A stretch of 6,211 nt of DNA, taken from assembly GCA_016190465.1 (NCBI GenBank), contig JACPQP010000564.1, positions 1 to 6,211 on the forward strand. Reading direction: 5' to 3'. The notes under the pieces were generated by a model that did not search any database, had not been told where the DNA came from, and saw only the letters and a list, made by a program, of their open reading frames with translations. This DNA is from Chloroflexota bacterium (GTDB taxonomy: Bacteria > Chloroflexota > UBA6077 > FW602-bin22 > JACPQP01). The translations under genes were made by a program, and so were the position numbers. Positions 1 to 4,637 of this stretch are shown in pieces (position 1 is the first letter of the stretch; each line of letters begins with the position of its first letter).

Positions 1-682
1 CCTCTTCTTCTTCCTCCTCTGGGGATCCGTCTTCTTCCTCTTCCTCGAACGCGGGGGGCGATCCCACGTGGACCAGGGAGTTGCCAGGCCCGACTGTCCG
101 GTTGAGCTTGGCGACGATCCGCTCCACGTTATCGTGAGGGCCCGAGACATAGAAGGGCTTGCCATCCTTGCCCAACGGGATCCGGGCGTCGCACGCGTCC
201 GGGTCCGCGCCCGCCAGGAGGACCGCCGCGTCGTGGTAGTCGCGGTGGGGCTCGAAGCCCAACTGACGGGCGTAGGCGATGCTCTCGCGGATGACCTTCG
301 CGGCCAGGTTGAGGTCGGCACTCACCAGCGGCTGCGTGTCCATCACGTGCTGACGAAGGGCCTCGTACTCTGTCCGGGTGTCGAACAGTCGGGCAAATGC
401 ATTCTTCACCCCCAGACAGCCGAGGTCGACCAGGAACACGCCGGCCGCGATCTCGCCAGCGGGCGATCGGCGCGCCACGACGATCTGGACCAACCCGCCT
501 TCCCGGCTCCAATCGCGGGTGATCAGACACTCGTACAGCGGCCAGTGCGCCGCCAGACGGATGGTAGCTCGAGCGCTGGTGGGTTGCGGCGCCACCTGTC
601 TCCGCACCGCCAGTTGCTTCTGCTTGCGCTTGATGCTCTTGCGTTCCACCGACTTCTGACGCCGCCTTGGATCTTGGGGCAT
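1..682 (-). CDS. Conserved protein of unknown function, acidic tail, 3'-partial
   Basis: The ATG at 680-682 follows an in-frame TAA (692-694) by nine bases. An AAGAGGG ribosome site lies five bases upstream, so the start is firm. All 227 visible codons are open and the end lies outside the window. Residues 1-29 are strongly basic (PRRRQK, KRKQKQ). Residues 47-215 look like a globular domain with WPLYECLITRDW (47-58), GVFLVDLGCLGVKNAF (81-96), GFEPHRDY (142-149) and GKDGKPFYVSGPHDNVERI (171-189). The tail from 213 is EEEEEDGSPEEEEEE and continues out of view. I recall unnamed proteins with the same YECLI-RDW / FLVDL-CLGVKNAF / KPFYVSGP-DN pattern in other bacteria but know no function. There are no membrane segments or signal peptide, so it is probably cytoplasmic. 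It lies 85 bp behind the transferase gene on the same strand. No promoter is visible in that gap, so it may be read through from upstream. Confidence 0.8.
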   Translation of the reverse strand, partial: MPQDPRRRQKSVERKSIKRKQKQLAVRRQVAPQPTSARATIRLAAHWPLYECLITRDWSREGGLVQIVVARRSPAGEIAAGVFLVDLGCLGVKNAFARLFDTRTEYEALRQHVMDTQPLVSADLNLAAKVIRESIAYARQLGFEPHRDYHDAAVLLAGADPDACDARIPLGKDGKPFYVSGPHDNVERIVAKLNRTVGPGNSLVHVGSPPAFEEEEEDGSPEEEEEE

Positions 683-692
683 TTTTCCCTCT

Positions 693-714
693 TATCTGCG
701 TTCATCTGCGGTTA
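693..714. repeat. 10-bp-period repeat A (two units) upstream of the acidic-tail gene
   Basis: Two adjacent 10-bp units, ATCTGCGTTC (694-703) and ATCTGCGGTT (704-713), lie just upstream of the ribosome site of the leftmost gene. They match the pattern of the repeat at 1956-1988 with G/T and C/T substitutions. The function is unknown. From memory, similar strings are common between genes in many bacterial genomes. Confidence 0.6.
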
Positions 715-739
715 CTGTTCGTCCCTGACCCCGCCGACG

Positions 740-760
740 ACTGATCACTGATGACTGACG
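740..760. repeat. 7-bp tandem repeat abutting the transferase stop
   Basis: Three heptamers stand in tandem: ACTGATC (740-746), ACTGATG (747-753) and ACTGACG (754-760). A degenerate fourth, ACTCCTC (761-767), ends exactly at the stop codon of the sugar-phosphate transferase gene (768-770). The function is unknown. Confidence 0.6.
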
Positions 761-767
761 ACTCCTC

Positions 768-1808
768 CTATGGGTCCGCCGTGGCCGCACGGTGGATGCG
801 CCAGCCGAGCGCAACCGCCACGGTGACGAGCGCGGCAAGGGCGACGACGAAAACGACCAGCTTCTCCAGGCGGCCGAGTATCAGCGAGAGGTAGCCGGCC
901 ACCGCGCAGACGGCGTACAGCGTCAGGACGACGCGACGTTGGGACCAGCCCCGCTGGACAAGCTGGTGTGGCAGGTGGGCCGAGTCGCCACCGCGAAACG
1001 GCGATCGCCCCCGCAGCAACCGCTGGACGATCACCAGCACGACGTCGACCATCGGCAGCCCGAGCACCATCACCGCCGTCGCGATCTTCGCCCCACCGAT
1101 GATCGCCAGCACCGCGAGCGTCAGGCCGAGGAGCATGGACCCGCTGGTGCCGAGGATCACCCGGGCCGGGTTGAAGTTGAACGGCAGGAAGCCCGCGCAG
1201 ACCCCGAGCAGCGCCAGCGGCAGCACGGCGATGCTGTATTGCCCAAGCTCGACGCTCCGAAGGAGCAAGATCGTCGCCGCGATCGCCGCGATGCCGGTCG
1301 CCAAACCATCCATCGTGTCGATGAAGTTGACGGTGTTGATCATCCCCACGATCCAGAGCACCGTCACCGGTCCGGCGACGAGGGGGGAGAGAGAGATGAG
1401 GCCGCCGAGGGGGTGGGCAACGCTATCGACGACGATGCCAAGAGCGACCGTCACGAGGGCGATCGCGAGCTGGCCAACGAACTGCGAGCCGGGGCCGAGA
1501 CGGCGAAAGTCGTCGACCGCGGCGATCGGCACGATGAGCAGCGCGCCGAGCGCGAGGCCGATCAGGCGACGGGTCTCGCCGGCGTCGCGGGGAAACAGGA
1601 CCAGGCTGAGCCCGACCGCCAACAGGAATGCGGCCAGCACCCCATAGCCGCCCGACCGGGCCACCGGCCAGCGCTGAAGCTCGCCCGGCCGCGGGTGGTC
1701 GACCAGGCCCACCCGCTGGCCGAGCGTCAGAGCCACCGGTGTTAACAAGAAGGTCGCGGCCAACGCGACGACAAACACCGCGGCCATCGACGTGATCTGC
1801 TGGTTCAC
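768..1808 (-). CDS. MraY/WecA-type polyprenyl-phosphate sugar-1-phosphate transferase (glycosyltransferase family 4)
   Basis: This is a 346-residue, very hydrophobic protein with about ten membrane segments. Family members move a sugar-1-phosphate from a UDP-sugar to undecaprenyl phosphate in the inner membrane, the first lipid-linked step of wall or surface polysaccharide assembly. Supporting motifs are VDHP (36-39), AAVDDF with the Asp pair D99/D100, NFIDTMDGLATG (161-172) and the cytoplasmic HLPH loop (278-281, variant of HxHH). The expected GDSGS reads GTSGS, with Thr at 221. The start is GTG at 1806-1808, with GAGGA six bases upstream and hydrophobic residues soon after. The frame is open further upstream to 1958, but that part crosses a promoter and a repeat and looks unlike protein. 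The gene follows the dehydratase with a 157-bp gap and has its own promoter. The acceptor sugar is unknown. MraY itself is less likely because the neighbours are polysaccharide genes and not wall genes. Confidence 0.9.
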   Translation of the reverse strand: MNQQITSMAAVFVVALAATFLLTPVALTLGQRVGLVDHPRPGELQRWPVARSGGYGVLAAFLLAVGLSLVLFPRDAGETRRLIGLALGALLIVPIAAVDDFRRLGPGSQFVGQLAIALVTVALGIVVDSVAHPLGGLISLSPLVAGPVTVLWIVGMINTVNFIDTMDGLATGIAAIAATILLLRSVELGQYSIAVLPLALLGVCAGFLPFNFNPARVILGTSGSMLLGLTLAVLAIIGGAKIATAVMVLGLPMVDVVLVIVQRLLRGRSPFRGGDSAHLPHQLVQRGWSQRRVVLTLYAVCAVAGYLSLILGRLEKLVVFVVALAALVTVAVALGWRIHRAATADP

Positions 1809-1814
1809 CGGCGT

Positions 1815-1828
1815 TCCTCGCGGCGAGG
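1815..1828 (-). promoter_or_regulatory. Ribosome-site hairpin ahead of the transferase
   Basis: On the minus strand CCTCG (1824-1828), a CCG loop and CGAGG (1816-1820) form a 5-bp stem. The 3' arm contains most of the GAGGA ribosome site (1815-1819) of the GTG start at 1808. If it folds, it would limit translation initiation. The stem is short and could be chance in GC-rich DNA. Confidence 0.35.
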
Positions 1829-1869
1829 CTCCCGCAAAGACACGAACCGGGGTCGGACCCCACGTGACT

Positions 1870-1898
1870 CCTTCGTGTCCTTTGTGTCTTTGTGGTGA
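1870..1898. repeat. 9-bp-period repeat B in the transferase leader
   Basis: Three 9-bp units are adjacent: CTTCGTGTC (1871-1879), CTTTGTGTC (1880-1888) and TTTGTGGTG (1889-1897). A partial inverted copy, CAAAGACACGAA, lies at 1835-1846. With TTCGTGTCCTTTG (1872-1884) it could form a long imperfect stem around an inner GGGGT/ACCCC hairpin. The pattern (a GTGTC unit followed by a GTGGT unit) parallels the repeats at 693-714 and 1956-1988. Confidence 0.55.
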
Positions 1899-1922
1899 GC
1901 GCGCACCGCCGCGTCCCCCCGT

Positions 1923-1951
1923 ATTGTAGCAGACGGCGCTGCCCAGCCCAA
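1923..1951 (-). promoter_or_regulatory. Promoter for the sugar-phosphate transferase gene
   Basis: On the minus strand the -35-like TTGGGC (1946-1951) stands 17 bp from TACAAT (1923-1928). The -10 is preceded by TGC, giving an extended -10 (TGCTACAAT). Transcription would start near 1916 and leave a leader of about 108 nt. The 14-mer TGCTACAATACGGG occurs again, identically, in the promoter of the Uma2 gene. Confidence 0.6.
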
Positions 1952-1955
1952 TCGG

Positions 1956-1988
1956 CAATCAGTGTTTATCGGTGTTCATCGGTGGTTT
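1956..1988. repeat. 10-bp-period repeat C overlapping the dehydratase stop
   Basis: Three 10-bp units are adjacent: ATCAGTGTTT (1958-1967), ATCGGTGTTC (1968-1977) and ATCGGTGGTT (1978-1987). Read on the minus strand, the repeat encodes the last residues (TTDEHR) and the TAA stop of the dehydratase. The unit pattern is the same as in the repeat at 693-714. Confidence 0.65.
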
Positions 1989-3126
1989 CAACCTGCCCGT
2001 CTCGCACCAGCGCGAATAGGAGCCGGCGGAGGTCGGCGTCGTCGTCCGAGCGGGACAGCGCTGCCCGCAGGCGCTCGAGCCAGTCGTCGACCGGCGGGGC
2101 CGGCCAGCCGGCCGGCTCGACGGCGTGGACGACATAGGGATAGGGTGTCGGCACCAGTGTCTCGAACGGGTAGGCTAACTCCTCGTGCTGCCGCTCGCCG
2201 GGGCGGGGGCCAACGCACGTCAGGCGCAACGAGGCGCCCGGCTGAAGCATCTCGGCGATTCGACGCGCCAGATCGCCCATCGCGACCGCCGGACCCGGAT
2301 CGAACAGGTAGATGCCGGGCGGCAGATCGCCGGCGCAGCCGACCTGCGCCAGCAGGTAGACCGCCTCGGTCAGCGTGATCCAGTACCGCGTCATCGCCGG
2401 GTCGGTCAGCGTCAGCGGCTCACCCGCGGCGATCTGCCGGGCGAAGACGTCGACCACACTCCCCTGGGTCCCGAAGACGTTGACCAGGCGGACCAGGCGG
2501 AGCGCTGGCGCCGCTCCTGAACCTCTGCCGCCTGCCGCCCGCACGCGGAGCGCCAGCTCGACAATCCGCTTGGTTGCACCGTAGATGCTGGGCGGGCGGA
2601 CCGCCTTGTCGGTCGACGGGTAGAGAAAGTGGGTGACCCCGAACTCGGCGGCGAGGTCGACCAGTCCGAGCGTGGCGAACACGTTCGCCTCGAGCACCTG
2701 ATCGACGTTCTGCTCGGCGAGGGGGACGTGCTTGTAGGCAGCCAGGTGAAACACGATGTCGGGCCGGTTCTGACGGAGCACCGACGCCATTTTCCGCCCA
2801 TCGCGGACATCGGCGAGCACGAACCGACCCGGTAGGCCCGGAGACTCGGCGAGCAGGCGTTGGCGCTGGTGAAAGAGCGACGGCTCGTGGTGGTCGACGA
2901 GCGTCAGACGGTCGGGGTTCAGCGTCGCGAGCAAGCCGACCAGCGCCGAGCCAATCGAGCCACCGGCGCCGGTCACCAGCACCCGCCGGCCCGCGATTGC
3001 CTCCCGGACCGGCCCCCAGTCCGGGACCAGCGCCGGCCGGGGGAGCAGCGCGTCCCACCGGCCGACGTGCTCGACTCGTGCCATTCCACCACTGATTCCA
3101 CCACGCTGGCCACCACGCTGGCTCAC
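1966..3126 (-). CDS. FlaA1/CapD-type nucleotide-sugar 4,6-dehydratase (polysaccharide biosynthesis protein)
   Basis: This 386-residue protein belongs to the FlaA1/CapD extended SDR family, whose members convert UDP-GlcNAc-type sugars to 4-keto-6-deoxy intermediates using bound NAD(P). Visible motifs are GAGGSIGS (53-60, dinucleotide binding), HLAAYKHVPLAEQN (127-140), STDKA (171-175), Y182 with K186 (YGATK) and GPRPGERQHEEL (306-317). Having Tyr, where membrane-anchored WbpM/CapD types have Met, points to the short soluble PseB-like group. There is no N-terminal membrane domain, but residues 22-49 resemble the linker that normally precedes the catalytic domain. The GTG start at 3124-3126 overlaps the upstream stop as GTGA, with GGGGAGGTG ten bases upstream. 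An alternative start is the ATG at 3084. The intervening residues are a QRGG/QRGG/ISGG repeat. The last six residues and the stop lie in an intergenic-type repeat. The exact substrate and C5 stereochemistry cannot be read from the sequence. Confidence 0.88.
   Translation of the reverse strand: MSQRGGQRGGISGGMARVEHVGRWDALLPRPALVPDWGPVREAIAGRRVLVTGAGGSIGSALVGLLATLNPDRLTLVDHHEPSLFHQRQRLLAESPGLPGRFVLADVRDGRKMASVLRQNRPDIVFHLAAYKHVPLAEQNVDQVLEANVFATLGLVDLAAEFGVTHFLYPSTDKAVRPPSIYGATKRIVELALRVRAAGGRGSGAAPALRLVRLVNVFGTQGSVVDVFARQIAAGEPLTLTDPAMTRYWITLTEAVYLLAQVGCAGDLPPGIYLFDPGPAVAMGDLARRIAEMLQPGASLRLTCVGPRPGERQHEELAYPFETLVPTPYPYVVHAVEPAGWPAPPVDDWLERLRAALSRSDDDADLRRLLFALVRDGQVETTDEHR
3085..3120. repeat. 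12-bp tandem repeat at the dehydratase N-terminus
   Basis: Three 12-bp units occupy 3085-3096, 3097-3108 and 3109-3120. The last two differ at one base. On the minus strand they encode QRGG, QRGG and ISGG, between the GTG start and the first in-frame ATG. Replication slippage is a likely origin. A one-unit change would add or remove four residues without shifting the frame. Confidence 0.7.
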
Positions 3127-4370
3127 CAGAAAGACACACCTCCCCTTGCCATCCGGCGTGGCAGCTCGCGGATAGCTGCCTGGACCTCGCGCATGTGGAC
3201 CGCATCGTCGGGGTCTGGTTCCAGCGTCTCGGTCACGATGAAGCGCGCGGTGCCCAGCAGCCTGGCGACGATCGGGTCGAGGTCGGCCTCCCCCTGAAAG
3301 TACGGCAGCCCCTCGCCCAGCAGCCCCGCCGCATTGGATACGTGGACGTTGACGGTGAGCGGAGCGAGCGCGTCGACGAACCCTTCCAGGGTCAGGGGAT
3401 CCTCCCCCACGAACAGTCCTGATGGACTGTTCGTGGCTCTGCTGACAGGGGCAGGTATCGGTGAGGACGAGTTACCCTGCGGTTGAAGCTGCGGGCTACC
3501 ACTACGTAGCCCGCCTTCGCGGGCTCCATCAGGCGGCGAAGGTCGACTTCGCCAGCCGGTGCTCGGCGGCTGCTGTCGCGAGCTACCGTTACGAAGCCCG
3601 CTCAGGCGGGCTACTGGAGTCGGCGCAGGCCGACTTCGTAAGGGTAGCCCGCGACTTGAGTCGCTGGGCGCCTCTCCCCCTGGGAGAGGTGACGGGGGCT
3701 CCCCCCGCAGGTAACGGAGGAGCGGCTGAACGGATGGATCGGCGGTCTCGGGAGGGATTCGGGCGGCGTTCACGGCGAGCTGCGCGTGCGACAGATCGAG
3801 GGTCACGCGGAGCGAGGGGAAGTGCATGGCGAGCCAGGGGAAGTCGCCCGGCTCGACCCCGATGATGGAGTAGACGAAGGCTCCCTCGCGCATCCGGAGC
3901 ACCGGAGGCATGTTCTCCACGAGGGGGATCAGCCCGGCCGCCTCGCAGTGCTCGACATAATACCCCAGCAGCGAAAGTGTCCGCTTCAGCGTCGCGGCGT
4001 GCAGCGCGCGCGTGAAGCCATCGCAGCGGGTGACCGGTGCCACGAGGTGGATGTTCGCCGCCGCCGCACCCAGCGACCGGCCACACCCTATCAGGCGATC
4101 CACCAGCTCACGGTTGGCCGGGGTGTCAGCGGTAAGATCGAAGTAGGATCCGTCGAGCGAGCGAAGTGGCCCCTCGACGATAAGCGTGAAACCGGTTGGG
4201 AGGGCGAACGCCATCACGAGATCGTACAGCCTGATCGCCCAGTTGTCGTCGGAGAGGTCGGCGACGTCAAGGTAGAGCTCGAGCCCATCAGGCCAGGGCG
4301 GACGAAGCCGGTCCCGGAGTTGAGTCAGCGTTGGCCGCGCCTTGAGGAGTAGCTTAGCGAGGATGTTCAT
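3123..4370 (-). CDS. Xylose-isomerase-like TIM-barrel protein (putative sugar phosphate isomerase/epimerase) with a 99-residue insertion
   Basis: This 415-residue protein has the metal-site pattern of the xylose-isomerase-like/AP endonuclease 2 TIM barrel: VEN (E152), LDLSH (D192, H195), NVHVSN (H343) and VTETLE (E381). Members isomerise or epimerise sugars with a divalent metal, or act on DNA. The polysaccharide neighbours favour sugar chemistry. Residues 225-323 are low-complexity Pro/Ser/Arg/Gly sequence encoded by a hairpin-rich DNA insertion. Without them the protein would be 316 residues, closer to the usual size of the fold. The insertion falls between the D192/H195 strand and the H343 strand. 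The chosen start is ATG 4368-4370 (MNILAKLLLK), but no clear ribosome site precedes it. The frame stays open to a GTG at 4457, but that stretch lies in the structured leader. The stop overlaps the dehydratase GTG by four bases, implying coupled translation. Whether the enzyme tolerates the insertion is unknown. Confidence 0.8.
   Translation of the reverse strand: MNILAKLLLKARPTLTQLRDRLRPPWPDGLELYLDVADLSDDNWAIRLYDLVMAFALPTGFTLIVEGPLRSLDGSYFDLTADTPANRELVDRLIGCGRSLGAAAANIHLVAPVTRCDGFTRALHAATLKRTLSLLGYYVEHCEAAGLIPLVENMPPVLRMREGAFVYSIIGVEPGDFPWLAMHFPSLRVTLDLSHAQLAVNAARIPPETADPSVQPLLRYLRGEPPSPLPGGEAPSDSSRGLPLRSRPAPTPVARLSGLRNGSSRQQPPSTGWRSRPSPPDGAREGGLRSGSPQLQPQGNSSSPIPAPVSRATNSPSGLFVGEDPLTLEGFVDALAPLTVNVHVSNAAGLLGEGLPYFQGEADLDPIVARLLGTARFIVTETLEPDPDDAVHMREVQAAIRELPRRMARGGVSFW
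3402..3705. mobile_element. Hairpin-rich palindromic insertion inside the TIM-barrel gene
   Basis: About 290 bp lies between two CTCCCCC copies (3402-3408 and 3699-3705), a possible target duplication. The copies are 297 bp apart, exactly 99 codons, so the reading frame is kept. Successive perfect stems (arm length, positions) are 13 bp 3407-3419/3424-3436, 9 bp 3491-3499/3506-3514, 7 bp 3508-3514/3519-3525, 7 bp 3535-3541/3547-3553, 7 bp 3595-3601/3606-3612, 7 bp 3618-3624/3629-3635, 6 bp 3651-3656/3659-3664 and 8 bp 3671-3678/3682-3689. No transposase is encoded, so it resembles a REP/MITE-like non-autonomous element, possibly composite. The CTCCCCC repeat is low-complexity and also occurs at 3674-3680, so the exact borders are uncertain. 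Confidence 0.6.
3407..3436. repeat. Perfect 13-bp inverted repeat with TGAT loop
   Basis: Arms 3407-3419 and 3424-3436 are perfectly complementary around TGAT (3420-3423). This is the strongest palindrome in the window and marks one end of the insertion. On the coding strand it is translated as ATNSPSGLFVG just before the native barrel sequence resumes. Confidence 0.85.
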
Positions 4371-4393
4371 GCGTCGATGTGCATAATGAAATG

Positions 4394-4536
4394 CCCCGAG
4401 CGACCTTTCAGAGTACCCCGCCAGCCTTGAGTGCCCTATGCCCCTCTCGGCTTCCACCGGGTTTCCCCGGCTTCCACCTACTCAGGGTTCGGTATCCTAC
4501 GGTCCGGCGAGTTTACCCTACTCAACCGCTCGGGAC
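4394..4536 (-). ncRNA. Candidate structured leader RNA of the polysaccharide operon
   Basis: The transcript from the promoter at 4543-4571 should start near 4536. Two bases later begins CCCGAGCG (4527-4534), which pairs perfectly with CGCTCGGG (4395-4402). Inside this closing stem, GAGTA pairs with TACTC and CTCGCC with GGCGGG (one G-U). CCGGG-GAAA-CCCGG forms a GNRA-capped hairpin. GCC/GGC and GAG/CTC can form another arm. TGAGTAGG and GGTGGAAGCCG each occur twice in the RNA. A GCAT/ATGC hairpin follows before the start codon at 4370. It resembles a riboswitch or other cis-acting RNA in layout, but I recognise no known class: I looked for TPP, FMN, SAM, cobalamin, c-di-GMP and c-di-AMP signatures. 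It could also be a chance fold in GC-rich DNA. Confidence 0.5.
4448..4478. repeat. 11-bp direct repeat within the leader
   Basis: CGGCTTCCACC occurs at 4448-4458 and exactly again at 4468-4478, a 20-bp period. In the RNA the two copies (GGTGGAAGCCG) flank the GAAA-capped hairpin. A second pair, CCTACTCA at 4477-4484 and 4517-4524, gives the repeated TGAGTAGG. Confidence 0.7.
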
Positions 4537-4542
4537 ACCTTA

Positions 4543-4571
4543 TTTATACCACACCGTGACGCGCGTGTCAA
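4543..4571 (-). promoter_or_regulatory. Near-consensus housekeeping promoter for the TIM-barrel/dehydratase unit
   Basis: On the minus strand TTGACA (4566-4571, perfect -35) is followed after exactly 17 bp by TATAAA (4543-4548, 5/6 to TATAAT). It lies behind the upstream epimerase gene and points at the TIM-barrel gene. The predicted start near 4536 gives a leader of about 166 nt, unusually long for this compact region. Confidence 0.8.
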
Positions 4572-4596
4572 GTCCCCGCGCCAGCGATTTTCCGGA

Positions 4597-4615
4597 GTCT
4601 CCGAAGTCGGGAGAC
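4597..4615 (-). terminator. Possible terminator hairpin behind the epimerase/dehydratase gene
   Basis: GTCTCC (minus, 4610-4615) and GGAGAC (4597-4602) form a perfect 6-bp stem with a 7-base loop, 23 bp past the epimerase stop and just before the next promoter. No U-run follows, so it is not a classical intrinsic terminator. It is placed where transcription of the upstream gene would be expected to end. Confidence 0.35.
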
Positions 4616-4637
4616 CAAGCACTGGAGCCCCGTGCGC

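Noticed and set aside
68..751. Plus-strand ORF (227 aa) opposite the acidic-tail gene
   Set aside because: The minus-strand frame has a firm start, a ribosome site and family-like motifs. The plus-strand protein ends in repeat-derived sequence.
792..1745. Long plus-strand ORF (317 aa) opposite the transferase gene
   Set aside because: Its protein is an extreme Asp/Arg/His/Glu/Gln mixture with no motif, as expected for the antisense of GC-rich membrane-protein codons. The minus strand encodes a clear MraY/WecA-type protein.
1809..1958. 50-residue N-terminal extension of the transferase
   Set aside because: It would cross the promoter and repeat B (giving peptides such as HKGHEG). The GTG at 1808 has a good ribosome site.
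3402..3705. CRISPR array
   Set aside because: The repeated pieces are self-complementary hairpins of differing sequence and spacing, with no constant repeat/spacer pattern and no cas gene.
3402..3705. Frame-breaking insertion making the TIM-barrel gene a pseudogene
   Set aside because: The spacing of 297 bp keeps the frame, no stop arises, and conserved metal-site residues lie on both sides. Loss of activity is still possible.
4371..4457. 29-residue N-terminal extension of the TIM-barrel protein from a GTG
   Set aside because: The stretch lies inside the paired leader RNA and has no ribosome site. MNILAKLLLK looks like a natural start, although its own ribosome site is also weak.
4394..4536. 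Known riboswitch, T-box, SRP RNA, RNase P or 5S rRNA
   Set aside because: The signature strings of these classes are not present. The partial resemblance of GGGGAAACCCGGTGGAAG to a cobalamin-riboswitch segment lacks the B12-box and the rest of the core.
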